A DNA stretch of 64,000 nucleotides from Streptomyces sp. NRRL F-6131 (GCA_000719695.1 JOHN01000036.1:39205-103204); one strand, 5' to 3'; counted from the stretch's first letter, positions 52,104 through 61,151 are shown. Translations and numbers: made by a program. The notes: generated from the letters alone by a model not told the origin.

Positions 52104-52339
52104 GGTGTCGATCTCCTGTGTGATGGTCTCGCTGCCGTTTTCCGACATCGCAAAAGCTACGTTGCGTTCGACGATCCAGCAAGAAGCCTGTTGCGCAAAA
52201 CATGCATCAGTGCAGGTGGAAGCCTTAATTTCGTTGCAACGAATCGCCTTTCAATGCAACGTCAGAACGACGGGTCGTTGCATTGACTGTGGGTGAACGC
52301 TATGCTGCGGGCGTCGGGGCCACAGGAAGGGAGAACGCC
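52104..52339. promoter_or_regulatory. Intergenic operator region with CGTTGCA dyads
   Basis: Between the divergent DUF4097 and GbsR/MarR genes. It holds a perfect 14-bp palindrome TTCGTTGCAACGAA (52230-52243) and an inverted pair AATGCAACG (52253-52261) / CGTTGCATT (52276-52284), plus related CGTTGC hits near 52155 and 52184. The shared half-site CGTTGCA suggests cooperative binding by the neighbouring regulator. The region is AT-richer than its surroundings. Confidence 0.7.
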
Positions 52340-53059
52340 GTGCCGGGAGGCAGACTCACCCAGCAGGAACGCCAGCAGATCGCCCTGGGGGTGGCCGACG
52401 GACTCGCCTACGCGGAGATCGCCAGACGCCTGGAGCGCCCCACCTCGACGGTCACCCGCGAGGTGATGCGCAACGGCGGCCCCACCGCCTACCGCGCCGA
52501 CCTGGCCCACCGCGCCACCGAGCGCCGCGCCCACCGGCGCCGGCAGGCCGCCCCCCGCGGACCGCAGCCGCCCGAGCAGACCCCCGGGCGCGACGCCGAG
52601 GCCGTGCGCGAGTACGAGGAGGCGTTCACCACCCTGCTGATGCAGCAGGGCCTGCCCAAGATGATGGCCCGGGTGCTGACCTGCCTGTTCACCTCCGACG
52701 CGGGCAGCGTCACGGCGGCCGAACTCGTCCGGCGCCTCCAGGTGAGCCCGGCGTCCGTCTCCAAGGCGGTCGCCTTCCTGGAGGGCCAGGGCCTGGTCCG
52801 CCGCGAGCGCGACGAACGCCGCCGCGAGCGCTACCTCGTCGACGGTGACGTCTGGTACCAGTCGATGATCGCCGCCGCCCAGGCCAACGCCCGGTTCGCC
52901 GAGACCGCCCGGCAGGGCGTCGGCATCCTCGGCCCGGACACCCCGGCGGCCGTTCGTCTGGAGAACATCGCCCGCTTCATGGACTTCGTCGGCGAGAGCA
53001 TCAGCCGCGCCGCCGAGCAGGCCCGCGACGTCCTCCACACCAAGCCGGAACCCCGCTGA
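52340..53059 (+). CDS. GbsR/MarR-type regulator with extra N-terminal HTH
   Basis: A 239-residue protein; GTG 52340 follows GGAAGGGAG, so an in-frame TTG at 52283 is not used. The first 70 residues carry an IS30/HTH_38-type helix-turn-helix (LTQQERQQIALGVADGLAYA, EIARRLERPTSTVTREVMRN). Residues about 100-200 hold a MarR/GbsR winged helix (MMARVLTCLFTSDAGSVTAA, VSPASVSKAVAFLEGQGLVR, RRERYLVDGDVWYQSM). Two DNA-binding modules in one chain are consistent with the paired CGTTGCA sites upstream. It likely controls the divergent DUF4097 gene and itself. Confidence 0.88.
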   Translation: MPGGRLTQQERQQIALGVADGLAYAEIARRLERPTSTVTREVMRNGGPTAYRADLAHRATERRAHRRRQAAPRGPQPPEQTPGRDAEAVREYEEAFTTLLMQQGLPKMMARVLTCLFTSDAGSVTAAELVRRLQVSPASVSKAVAFLEGQGLVRRERDERRRERYLVDGDVWYQSMIAAAQANARFAETARQGVGILGPDTPAAVRLENIARFMDFVGESISRAAEQARDVLHTKPEPR

Positions 53060-53204
53060 TCCGCACCCGCCGCGGGGTCCGGCCGCCCGGCCCGGCCCCG
53101 CGGACCGGGCCGTGGGATTTGACGCTCGTCTGACAAGGTGAAACGCCGTCACCCGTCCTCGCGTCGCCGGGAGTCGGGACACGCGGTCGGATCAACTGTC
53201 CGGT

Positions 53205-56200
53205 ATGCGTATTCCCATCCGGACCGGGCGCATCGCCTCGGTACTCGCCCTCCTAGGGGGAACCCTCCTGGGCAGCGGCCTGCTCGCGCCACCGGCACAG
53301 GCCGCGATCTCCTTCACCAAGAGCGTGGACAAGGCGACCGTCTCCCCGGGGGAGAACGTCACCTACACCCTCCGCTACACGTGCTCCGTCACCGAGTGCA
53401 CCGGCGGCCAGATCGTCGACACCCTGCCGTCGAACATGCAGTTCGTCGGCTGGACCCCCGACCCCTCCTCGGTCGACCAGGCCGGTTCCACCGTGCCCGC
53501 CACCGGCGCGATGGGCGGCACGATGAACATCAAGCTGCAGAACCTCAGCCCGGGCACCACCGCCACCATCACGGTGGTCATGAAGTACCCCAACTTCACC
53601 ACCGCCAACGGCACCACCTCCACCAACGCGGCCACCATGAGCGCCACCGGTGAGACCTCGCAGAACGCGAGCGCCAACACCAAGGCCGAGGTGCAGCCGC
53701 AGTACACGGTGACCAAGGGCATCCAGACCAGCAGCCAGGACGGGCGCACCGTCACCTACCAGTTCAGCCCGTGCGCCACCGACAACGTGCCCAACGTCGA
53801 CCTGGACACCAGCCGGCTGCTCGACACCCTGCCGCCCGGCGCGGTGGTGGACACCGGCCGCTCGCCGGGCTGGAGCCAGGTGCCCCCCGGCCCCAACACC
53901 TGGGGCTACGACATCGGCCCGTTCGTCTCCGGCAACGGCCGCGGCGGCTGCCGCGCGCCCGGCGTGCTGGTCGTGCACTACCCGGAGAGCGACTTCCCGA
54001 CCGGGACCACCTCCACCAACACCGTGGACCTGCTGGGCGACCCGATCGGCACCGACCCCGAGACCCTGCTGGACAGCGCCTCCACCACGACCGGCCAGTT
54101 CCAGCCCCCGGCCACCGGCGTGGTGGTGACCGCCAGCAAGGTGTGGCGCGACAGCGTCGTCTCCGGCGACCTCAACAGCTTCAGCCTGTCGGCCACCAAC
54201 ACCTCGGGACCGGCGACCAGCCTGACCCTCACCGACCCCGGTGCCGGCACCACCGAGGGCCTCTACAACTGGATCTACCCGCAGTCCCTCCAGCTGGAGC
54301 CCTGGAACCCGAACAGCATCCGGCTCACCCTCCAGTACCGGCTCAACGGCGACCCGACCTGGCTCACCTTCAGCCCGGGCAGCCCGTTCAACGGCGCCAC
54401 CGCGCGCCGCGTCACCTTCGCGGAGGGCGCCGGCGACCCCGCCAACGACGTGCTCGGCATCCCGGCCGGCCGCTGGCTCGACGGGCTGAAGTTCACCTGG
54501 AACGGCCCCATCCCCACCGGCTGGAGCCCGGGCAACGCGGTGCAGCTGGTCACCCAGGTCGCCACCCCCGGCCACGACGGCCGCGCGGCCCCCGTCCCGC
54601 TGACCAACTGCGTCGACACCACCGCCACCGACGGCACCAACAACGCCGCGGCCAGCTCCTGCGCCAGCACCACCGTCACCCAGGCGACCAACCTCGGCGC
54701 GGCCAAGACCACCGTCGCCGGCGAGCTGTCCGCCCCCGGCGGCAAGGCCACCTTCCAGGTGATCCCCTACAACCGCAGCGCCCGTGACCTGGACCGCCCG
54801 CTGGTCCTGCTCGACCTGCTGCCGCCCGGCGTCGTCTACATCGACGGCTCCGCCCGGCCCGACCCGAACTACCCGGACGCCAAGGCCCCCGAGTCGATCA
54901 CCGTCACCCCCGGCCCCAACGGCCGCCAGCTGCTGAGGATGCAGTGGCCCGCCGGCGCGCCCGACTCGACCTACCTGCACGACCCGCTGGCCTACCGGAT
55001 GCTCTTCGACGTCCAGGTCGCCAGCAGCATCCGCTCCGGTGAGCTGACCAACGACGTCTACGTCACCGTCGACGAGCCGAACGCCCCGGTCTCCTGCATG
55101 TTCTCCGGCTCGGACAGCGGCAGCACCCCGGACGTCCTGGACCTCAACGGCAACGGCAACACCTCCGAGCTGCTCTGCCACGCCTCCTCCAAGATCGAGG
55201 TGGACGTGCCGAGCGTGCTGCGCTCCTTCAAGGAGGTGCAGGGCGACCTCGACGACGACTACCGCAGCATCGGCAGCGCCACCCCCGGCGGCCGGATCTC
55301 CTACCGGATGACCGTGCGCAACGACTCGCCGGACCCGGTCACCGACTTCATCGCCTACGACATGCTGCCCACCCCGGGCGACAACTACGTCCTCACCCAG
55401 GACGCGCAGCGCGGCAGCGCCTGGGCCCCGTCGCTGAGCGAGCCGATCGTCAGCAGCGACCCGACCGTGGTGATCGAGTACACCACCGACAAGAACCCCT
55501 GCGTCGAGTCGGCGCTCGTCGAACGGACGGGCTGCAACACCGGCGCGGTGTGGAGCACGACCTTCCCCGGTCCGGGGACGGCGACCTGGTTCCGCGTCCA
55601 CCGGGCCGGCACCATGGCCTCGGGCGAGTCGTTCACGCTGACCTGGCCGATGGTTGCGCCGTTCGACGCCCCGGACACGGAGTACGCCTGGAACAGCTTC
55701 GCGTTCACCGCCACCGACAGCGAGGGCCGGCAGCTGCTGCCCGCCGAGCCGGCCAAGGTCGGTGTCGCGGTGAAGGAGGTCACCCAGCCGGCCAACGCGA
55801 TCGGTGACTACGTCTGGATCGACAAGGACGGCTCCGGCGTCCAGAAGCCCGGCGACACCGGCGTCCCCGGCGTCAAGGTCAACCTGCTGGACGGCAACGG
55901 CCAGCCCGTGCGGGACAAGAACGGCCGACCGGTCACGGCGGTGACCGACGCCAACGGCCTCTACCTCTTCGACAAGCTCCCGGACGGCACCTACCAGGTG
56001 CAGTTCGACCTCACCACCCTGCCGCAGGGCGCGAAGGTCACCACCCGCGGCGCCGGCACCGACCCCACCAAGGACTCCGACGCCGACCCCACCACCGGCC
56101 TGACCCAGAAGGTCACCGTCGCCGGCGGCCAGCGCTACCTCGACCTCGACATGGGCATCGTGCTGCGGAACTCGTCGCCGTCCCCGACGGCCTCGCCGTC

Positions 56201-56519
56201 GCCGACCGCCTCGCCCAGCCCGACCTCGTCGCCGTCGCCCACCTCCTCGCCCAGCCCGACGTCCTCGCCGTCGCCGACCGCCTCGCCGTCGCCGACCGCG
56301 TCCCCGACGTCCGCGTCCCCCTCGGCCAGCACCAGCACCAGCGCGTCCACGGAGCCGAACCCGACGCACAGCCACTCCCACAAGCCGACCGGCAAGCCCC
56401 TGCCGGACACCGGCAGCTCGGCGGGCGAGGGCCTGATCGCGGCCCTCGGCGGCCTCGCCGTCCTCGGCGGTCTGCTGCTGTGCCTGGTCGCCTACCGCCG
56501 CCCGGGACGGCACAGCTGA
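53205..56519 (+). CDS. LPDTG-anchored surface protein with DUF11 and SdrD B-like domains
   Basis: A 1,104-residue secreted protein. A signal peptide (residues 1-34, VLALLGGTLLGSGLLAPP then AQA-A) is followed by at least five repeat-like DUF11/isopeptide-type beta domains (SFTKSVDKATVSPGENVTYT; VTKGIQTSSQDGRTVTYQFS; VTASKVWRDSVVSGDLNSFS; LGAAKTTVAGELSAPGGKAT; SFKEVQGDLDDDYRSI). An SdrD B-like domain sits at about 865-985 (IGDYVWIDKDGSGVQKPGDT). A Ser-Pro-Thr repeat stalk (about 990-1050) leads to the sortase motif LPDTG (about 1066), a membrane helix and a basic tail. It would be covalently attached to peptidoglycan. No sortase gene is adjacent. Monocistronic. Confidence 0.93.
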   Translation: MRIPIRTGRIASVLALLGGTLLGSGLLAPPAQAAISFTKSVDKATVSPGENVTYTLRYTCSVTECTGGQIVDTLPSNMQFVGWTPDPSSVDQAGSTVPATGAMGGTMNIKLQNLSPGTTATITVVMKYPNFTTANGTTSTNAATMSATGETSQNASANTKAEVQPQYTVTKGIQTSSQDGRTVTYQFSPCATDNVPNVDLDTSRLLDTLPPGAVVDTGRSPGWSQVPPGPNTWGYDIGPFVSGNGRGGCRAPGVLVVHYPESDFPTGTTSTNTVDLLGDPIGTDPETLLDSASTTTGQFQPPATGVVVTASKVWRDSVVSGDLNSFSLSATNTSGPATSLTLTDPGAGTTEGLYNWIYPQSLQLEPWNPNSIRLTLQYRLNGDPTWLTFSPGSPFNGATARRVTFAEGAGDPANDVLGIPAGRWLDGLKFTWNGPIPTGWSPGNAVQLVTQVATPGHDGRAAPVPLTNCVDTTATDGTNNAAASSCASTTVTQATNLGAAKTTVAGELSAPGGKATFQVIPYNRSARDLDRPLVLLDLLPPGVVYIDGSARPDPNYPDAKAPESITVTPGPNGRQLLRMQWPAGAPDSTYLHDPLAYRMLFDVQVASSIRSGELTNDVYVTVDEPNAPVSCMFSGSDSGSTPDVLDLNGNGNTSELLCHASSKIEVDVPSVLRSFKEVQGDLDDDYRSIGSATPGGRISYRMTVRNDSPDPVTDFIAYDMLPTPGDNYVLTQDAQRGSAWAPSLSEPIVSSDPTVVIEYTTDKNPCVESALVERTGCNTGAVWSTTFPGPGTATWFRVHRAGTMASGESFTLTWPMVAPFDAPDTEYAWNSFAFTATDSEGRQLLPAEPAKVGVAVKEVTQPANAIGDYVWIDKDGSGVQKPGDTGVPGVKVNLLDGNGQPVRDKNGRPVTAVTDANGLYLFDKLPDGTYQVQFDLTTLPQGAKVTTRGAGTDPTKDSDADPTTGLTQKVTVAGGQRYLDLDMGIVLRNSSPSPTASPSPTASPSPTSSPSPTSSPSPTSSPSPTASPSPTASPTSASPSASTSTSASTEPNPTHSHSHKPTGKPLPDTGSSAGEGLIAALGGLAVLGGLLLCLVAYRRPGRHS

Positions 56520-56580
56520 TCCGACGGACCACGGAACGAAGGGTTGAAGGGCTGAACGACTGAAGAGCGGTCCCGCGCCA

Positions 56581-56607
56581 GTGGCGTCGCCCCAACGGCG
56601 GCGCCAC
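56581..56607. terminator. Shared terminator of surface protein gene and tRNA-Lys
   Basis: An 11-bp stem with one wobble (56581-56591 with 56597-56607, 5-base loop) lies between the rightward surface protein stop and the leftward tRNA 3' end, so it can serve both. Confidence 0.65.
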
Positions 56608-56661
56608 CGGTGCGTTCGGGGGCGGTGCCGCGGGCGCGGCCGCGGTCGGTCGTCGTTCCGG

Positions 56662-56734
56662 TGGGCCGCCAGGGGCTCGAACCCTGAACCTACGGATTAA
56701 AAGTCCGCAGCTCTGCCAATTGAGCTAGCGGCCC
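56662..56734 (-). tRNA. tRNA-Lys (anticodon UUU), copy 2
   Basis: Minus-strand cloverleaf with acceptor GGGCCGC/GCGGCCC, D-arm AGCTCAATTGGCAGAGC, anticodon loop CTTTTAA with anticodon TTT, and T-arm GGTTCGAGCCC. Discriminator A, no encoded CCA. The 3' 41 bases upstream of the acceptor end equal those of copy 1 at 25030-25070, while acceptor and D-arm differ by several bases. Confidence 0.95.
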
Positions 56735-56772
56735 GCGGCCCGGGGCCGGGGAGGCGGCGGACCGCCGCGATC

Positions 56773-57486
56773 CTACCCGGCGGGATCCGGTTCCCGCGTC
56801 CAGTGGGCGGCGCGGACGCGGCGCAGCCAGGCGTCGGCGGGGCGCTCGTCGGGGCGGTCCGGGAGGACGCCGGGGCGGTCGAGGCGCTCGCCGGCGGCGG
56901 TGAGCAGGCGTTCGGCCCGGGCGGGGTCGTCGGCGATCCGCTCGCCGAGCTCGCGGACGCGCTCCGGATCGGGCAGCCGGACCAGGTTGTGGCCGGTCTC
57001 GTGCAGGTGGACGGCCTGGTCGAGGAGCCGGACCAGGTGGCGGGCGTGCTTGGCGGCCCGGGCCCGGGTGGCCTGCTCCGAGGTGTCGCGGGTCAGCAGC
57101 TTCCGGAACTGCTGGGTGGCGTAGCCGAGGTAGGCGTTGCGCACGGCCCGGGCGCTCAGGAAGGAACGGCGTATCGCGATCAGCTCCTCGCCGAGCGGGC
57201 TGCGCACCTCGTAGAGGTCCTCGGGCAGCCAGACCAGCTCGGAGGCGGTGGGATTGCAGCTGAGCGCGAGGCGGCACCACTTGGCGGCCTCGTGCAGGGT
57301 GCGGTCCGGGGCGGTGGAGACGTGCGACTCCGCCGGGCGGTGCAGGCCGTGGAAGCCCGCGGTCGGGGCGGCGAACAGGCCGAGCCGGTCGATGTCGGAG
57401 CCGGCGTGGGCCAGCCCGTACGCGGTCGAGCCGACGATGCCGGACAGCAGGACGCTGCCGGGCGGGTCGGTGGGTCGGTCGGTCAT
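56773..57486 (-). CDS. Nucleotidyltransferase-fold protein
   Basis: A 237-residue protein from ATG 57486. The N-terminal VLLSGIVGSTAYGLAHAGSD followed by IDRLGLF is the nucleotidyltransferase (Pol beta-like) motif G-S-x6-G-S-D-x-D, with both metal-binding Asp residues. The rest is helical (SELVWLPEDLYEVRSPLGEE, RNAYLGYATQQFRKLLTR, LVRLLDQAVHLHETGHNLVR). Related proteins are annotated as predicted nucleotidyltransferases of unknown substrate. Divergent from the HTH_42 gene. Confidence 0.88.
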   Translation of the reverse strand: MTDRPTDPPGSVLLSGIVGSTAYGLAHAGSDIDRLGLFAAPTAGFHGLHRPAESHVSTAPDRTLHEAAKWCRLALSCNPTASELVWLPEDLYEVRSPLGEELIAIRRSFLSARAVRNAYLGYATQQFRKLLTRDTSEQATRARAAKHARHLVRLLDQAVHLHETGHNLVRLPDPERVRELGERIADDPARAERLLTAAGERLDRPGVLPDRPDERPADAWLRRVRAAHWTREPDPAG

Positions 57487-57591
57487 CGGGGCCCCTCTCG
57501 TCGGCCGGTCCGCAGGAGTCTGCCGGGCCGGGGCCGCGCCGGGCGAGCGAATTCCGGGGGCGGCGGGGGCGGCGGGCCGATACTGGGCCGC

Positions 57592-58917
57592 ATGGCGAGG
57601 GCGCACGGCGGGCACGGACAGGGCCCGGAGACCGGCACGGACATCGGCGCGGAGACCGGCCCGGACATCGGCGCGGAGACCGGCCCGGCGGTGGGCCCGG
57701 TGGTGGGCCCGGCGGTCGGCCCGGCGGTCGGCACGGAGAAGCTGCGGGCCTGGTGGGCGCACCGGCAGTGGCTCGACGGCGGGCACCACGGGGCATCCGC
57801 CGGGGAGGTGCTGGCGGCCACCGGGTGGGCCCGGTCGGTGGGTGGCGCCGCCCCGTACCTGGGCCTGTTCGCCCGGGCCGGGCTGGGCCGGGCGGCGGTG
57901 GACGCGGCGGTGGCCGGGCTGGAGGTGCACGAGCTGCCCGCCGCGCGCGGCTGCACCTACCTCGTCCCGGCCGAGGACTTCGCGCTCGCCCTGGCGGCCG
58001 GGGCGGCGGTGCCCGAGGGCGAGGTGGCCGCGGCCGCGCGGCACCTGGGGGTGACCGGGGGCGAGGTCGAGCGGCTCTGCCTGGCGGTGGACCGGGCGCT
58101 CGCCGGCGCCCCCGGGCCGCTGGACCCGGCGGCGATCCGGGTGGCGGTGGGCGAGGCCGTGCGGACACTGGGCGAGCCGGGGCGCAAGCGCGGACTGTCC
58201 ACCACGCTGCCGTTGGCCCTCGGGCTGATGCAGTCCCGCGGCCAGGTGCGCCGGGTGCCGGCCAACGGCCGGCTGGACCAGCAGCGGTACGGCTACCTGC
58301 GCTGGGACCAGCCGGTCGGCGGCAGTGCGGCGGACCTGGCCCGGCGCTACCTCACCTGGGCCGGTCCGGCCTCGCCGAAGCACTTCCGGTGGTTCTCCGG
58401 TTTCGGTGCGGCGACCGCCCGGCAGGCCCTCGCGGAGGCGGGCGCGGTGCCGGCGGCGCCCGGTTCGGAACTGCTGGTGCTCCCCGAACTCCTGGACGCC
58501 TTCGCCGCCTTCACGGTGCCGGACGAGCCGCACTACACGCTGCTGGCCGGCATCGACGGCATCCATCTGCTGCACCGCGAGCTGGCCAGGCTGGTCGACC
58601 CGGCCGACGCGGTCCGCCCGCTGCCGACCGGCCGGGCCGGGCGGAGCTTCGGCACCGAGGCCGACCCGCAGACGCACATCGTGCTGGACCGCGGGCGGAT
58701 CGTCGGTTTCTGGGAGTACGACACCGAGCGGGCCGAGATCGTCCACCTGTCCTTCGTCCCGTCGAACGCCGAGCTGCGGGCGGCGGTGGCCCGGACGGAG
58801 GAGTTCGTCCGCGCGGAGCTGGGGGACGCCCGCGGGTTCAGCCTGGACTCGCCGAAGAGCCGGGCACCCAGGATCGCCGCGCTGCGGGCGAGTTCGGAGG
58901 AACCTCCGAAGGGATAG
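57592..58917 (+). CDS. HTH_42 (AlkX/YcaQ-like) winged-helix DNA-binding protein
   Basis: A 441-residue protein. The first 45 residues are a Gly/Pro/Val repeat (IGAETGPDIGAETGP then repeated AVGP units) of variable type. The rest matches the HTH_42 family: GHHGASAGEVLAATGWARS, RGCTYLVPAEDFALALAAG, GRKRGLSTTLPLALGLMQSR, DLARRYLTWAGPASPKHFRW, IVLDRGRIVGFWEYD. Family members include YcaQ and AlkX glycosylases acting on crosslinked or alkylated DNA; the QxQ/QxE catalytic pair is not evident, so a glycosylase role is unproven. Confidence 0.85.
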   Translation: MARAHGGHGQGPETGTDIGAETGPDIGAETGPAVGPVVGPAVGPAVGTEKLRAWWAHRQWLDGGHHGASAGEVLAATGWARSVGGAAPYLGLFARAGLGRAAVDAAVAGLEVHELPAARGCTYLVPAEDFALALAAGAAVPEGEVAAAARHLGVTGGEVERLCLAVDRALAGAPGPLDPAAIRVAVGEAVRTLGEPGRKRGLSTTLPLALGLMQSRGQVRRVPANGRLDQQRYGYLRWDQPVGGSAADLARRYLTWAGPASPKHFRWFSGFGAATARQALAEAGAVPAAPGSELLVLPELLDAFAAFTVPDEPHYTLLAGIDGIHLLHRELARLVDPADAVRPLPTGRAGRSFGTEADPQTHIVLDRGRIVGFWEYDTERAEIVHLSFVPSNAELRAAVARTEEFVRAELGDARGFSLDSPKSRAPRIAALRASSEEPPKG

Positions 58918-58955
58918 CGGCCGTTGGGGGCGGGGTGCTCGCGTAGGGTGCGGGC

Positions 58956-59777
58956 ATGTCGACCTCGAACGATTCCGAGCGGTCCGTGGCCTCCGAGCAG
59001 TCCGTGTCCGTGGTGCCCGAGGGGGCGGAGCGGCCCGGCGTCGTGCTGATCACCGGGGCCGGGCGCGGCATCGGCGCCGCGACCGCGCTGCTGGCCGGGC
59101 GGCGCGGCCACCGGGTCTGCGTCAACTACCGGACGGACGAGGCCGCGGCGGCCGCCGTGGTGGAGGCGATCCGGTCCACGGGTGGCACCGCGCTCGCCGT
59201 CCGGGCCGACGTCACCCGCAGCGCCGAGGTGGCCCGGCTGTTCGACACCGTCGACGCCGAACTCGGCCCGCTCACCGCGCTGGTGAACAACGCCGGGACG
59301 CTGGAGCGGCAGGGCCGGCTGGAGGACATCGACGAGGACCGGCTCAACCGGATCTGGGCCGCCAACATCACCGGCCCGTTCCTCTGCGCCGCGCAGGCCG
59401 TCCGCCGGATGTCCACCCGGCACGGCGGCCGTGGCGGTGCGATCGTCAACGTCTCCTCGGCCGCCTCCCGGCTCGGCTCGCCCCACGAGTACGTGGACTA
59501 CGCGGCGGCGAAGGGGGCCGTCGACTCGATGACCCGCGGGCTGGCCCTGGAGGTCGCGGACGAGGGCATCCGGGTCAACGCCGTCCGCCCCGGCCTGATC
59601 CACACCGGCATCCACGCCCTGGGCGGCGAGCCCGGCCGGGTCGACCGGGTCGCGCCGAACCTGCCGATGCGGCGCGGCGGACAACCGGAGGAGGTCGCGG
59701 AGGCGATCCTCTTCCTGCTGTCGCCGGCCTCCTCGTACACCACCGGGGCGTTCCTGGACGTCTCCGGCGGCCGGTGA
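58956..59777 (+). CDS. Short-chain dehydrogenase/reductase
   Basis: A 273-residue SDR. Cofactor loop VVLITGAGRGIGAATALLAG (about 29-48), NNAG at about 111-114, catalytic Ser in IVNVSSAASRLGS and Tyr-x3-Lys in YVDYAAAKGAVDSMTRG, and a C-terminal ASSYTTGAFLDVSGGR. Resembles 3-oxoacyl-ACP reductase/sugar dehydrogenase-type SDRs. An Asn in the VNYRTDE segment after beta-2 suggests NADPH or NADH use cannot be fixed. An N-terminal extension of 25 Ser/Glu-rich residues is likely disordered. Confidence 0.92.
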   Translation: MSTSNDSERSVASEQSVSVVPEGAERPGVVLITGAGRGIGAATALLAGRRGHRVCVNYRTDEAAAAAVVEAIRSTGGTALAVRADVTRSAEVARLFDTVDAELGPLTALVNNAGTLERQGRLEDIDEDRLNRIWAANITGPFLCAAQAVRRMSTRHGGRGGAIVNVSSAASRLGSPHEYVDYAAAKGAVDSMTRGLALEVADEGIRVNAVRPGLIHTGIHALGGEPGRVDRVAPNLPMRRGGQPEEVAEAILFLLSPASSYTTGAFLDVSGGR

Positions 59778-59892
59778 GCGAGGGCCTCGCCCGCGGCCGC
59801 GCTGCGGACGGGGCCCCGGAGGACCCCGAGCACGCTCGGGGACCGGTCCGTTTCCTTCCCCCGGCCCGGCCCGCGCCCGTACGGTGGGGGCC

Positions 59893-60621
59893 ATGACCGA
59901 CGACCTGCCGGACCGTCCCGCCGACCTGCCGTCCGCCTTCATCGACATCCCCGGAGTGCGCAACTTCCGCGACGCCGGGGGCGTCGGTGCGCTCCGCCCG
60001 GGCGTTCTGTTCCGCTCCGGCTCCTTCCACACGCTCGCGCCGGAGGGCGCCCAGCGGCTGAAGGCCCTGGGTGTGCGCACCGTGATCGACCTGCGCAGCC
60101 CCTTCGAGCTGGAGGTCTGGCCGGACCTGCGGCACGGCCTCGACCACGAGGCGCTCAGCCTCCCCACCCTGCCCGCCGACCGGGAGGACACCGACCGGCC
60201 GTGGCCGGAGAGCCAGGACGAGCTGTACCCGTTCATGGCCTCCACCGCCGGCCCCTCGCTGGTCGCCGCGATCCGCCGGCTCGGCACCCCGGGCGCCCTG
60301 CCGGCCGTCGTCCACTGCGCCGTCGGCAAGGACCGCACCGGCCTCACCATCGCCGTCGTCCAGTCCCTGCTGGGCGCCTCCGAGGCCGAGATCACCGCGG
60401 ACTTCCTGCGCTCCAACACCGGGCTGGGCCTGCTGGACGGCCCGACCCCGTACATCGACGAGACCGGCACCGAGCGGATCTCCCGCCCGATCTCGGAGCA
60501 GTTGCTCGCCTCCTCCTTCGCCTGGATCCACGACCGGCACGGCTCCGTCCCCGCCTACCTGCGCGCCCACGGCGCCACCGACGAGGACCTCACCGCCCTC
60601 CGCGCCAACCTCTCGGCGTAG
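59893..60621 (+). CDS. Tyrosine phosphatase (PtpB/DUF2 type)
   Basis: A 242-residue protein from ATG 59893. FIDIPGVRNFRDAGGVGALR and RPGVLFRSGSFHTLAPEGAQ are the N-terminal signature, VRTVIDLRSPFELEVWPD carries a conserved Asp/Arg, and the P-loop is HCAVGKDRTG (Cys and Arg present). It belongs to the Mycobacterium PtpB-like tyrosine/phosphoinositide phosphatase family. Substrate unknown. Confidence 0.9.
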   Translation: MTDDLPDRPADLPSAFIDIPGVRNFRDAGGVGALRPGVLFRSGSFHTLAPEGAQRLKALGVRTVIDLRSPFELEVWPDLRHGLDHEALSLPTLPADREDTDRPWPESQDELYPFMASTAGPSLVAAIRRLGTPGALPAVVHCAVGKDRTGLTIAVVQSLLGASEAEITADFLRSNTGLGLLDGPTPYIDETGTERISRPISEQLLASSFAWIHDRHGSVPAYLRAHGATDEDLTALRANLSA

Positions 60622-60686
60622 GGCCCGGACCCGGAGTGCGGGGTGCCCCGGCGTCGGGGCACCCCGGGCGGCCGAGGAGACAGCCC

Positions 60687-61151
60687 CTACCGGCGCTCCA
60701 GGTGCCACCACTGGGTCGGGGAGTCGACGTCCTCCCACTGGTGGACGGGGTCGGGCGGGGCGGCCGGGTCGGTGGGGGCGGCCGGGGCGGTCAGTGCCCG
60801 GCCGCTGATGAAGCTGGTCAGGGTGCAGGTGCCGGGGGCGTCGAGGTGGTGCTCGACCAGCCACTCCTGGGCGCCGAAGGCGTTGGCGGACCACTGCTGG
60901 ACGGGCACGCCGTCGTCGGTCGCGGCCCCGGTGACGTCCAGGCGCTTGCCGCCGGCGACGTTCTCGACGTGGAACAGCGCGCCGCCGGGGTGGACGGCGG
61001 TCAGCCGCCAGAGCTGGGCGTCCGAGCCGTCCTCCGCCCCGAGCAGGACTTTGACGCCGCTGCGGCGGCTGCCGCCGGGGACCTCCAGCAGCAGGCCGGT
61101 CGCGACGTTGCGGATCCGGTAGAGGCCGTCGGTGATCTTGTGGTCGGTCAC
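60687..61151 (-). CDS. RICIN-domain (beta-trefoil) protein
   Basis: A 154-residue protein from GTG 61151 consisting of one RICIN-like trefoil: DGLYRIRNVATGLLLEVPGG, DAQLWRLTAVHPGGALFHVE, RLDVTGAATDDGVPVQQWS and QEWLVEHHLDAPGTC. The Q-x-W-type motifs (AQLWRL, VQQWSA, QEWLVE) are present. No signal peptide, so it acts inside the cell. It is coupled to the LtrA gene by a GTGA overlap. Confidence 0.85.
   Translation of the reverse strand: MTDHKITDGLYRIRNVATGLLLEVPGGSRRSGVKVLLGAEDGSDAQLWRLTAVHPGGALFHVENVAGGKRLDVTGAATDDGVPVQQWSANAFGAQEWLVEHHLDAPGTCTLTSFISGRALTAPAAPTDPAAPPDPVHQWEDVDSPTQWWHLERR

Noticed and set aside
53253..56513. A 1,086-codon open frame antisense to the LPDTG surface protein
   Set aside because: Sequence is Gly/Val/Arg/Gln-rich with no domain, as expected for the complement of a GC-biased gene; the sense frame has signal peptide, domains and anchor.
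25024..56734. Calling the 31.6-kb segment a proven integrative island
   Set aside because: Both tRNA-Lys genes are complete and differ in their 5' halves, and no integrase, excisionase or plasmid gene is recognisable; kept only as a hypothesis.
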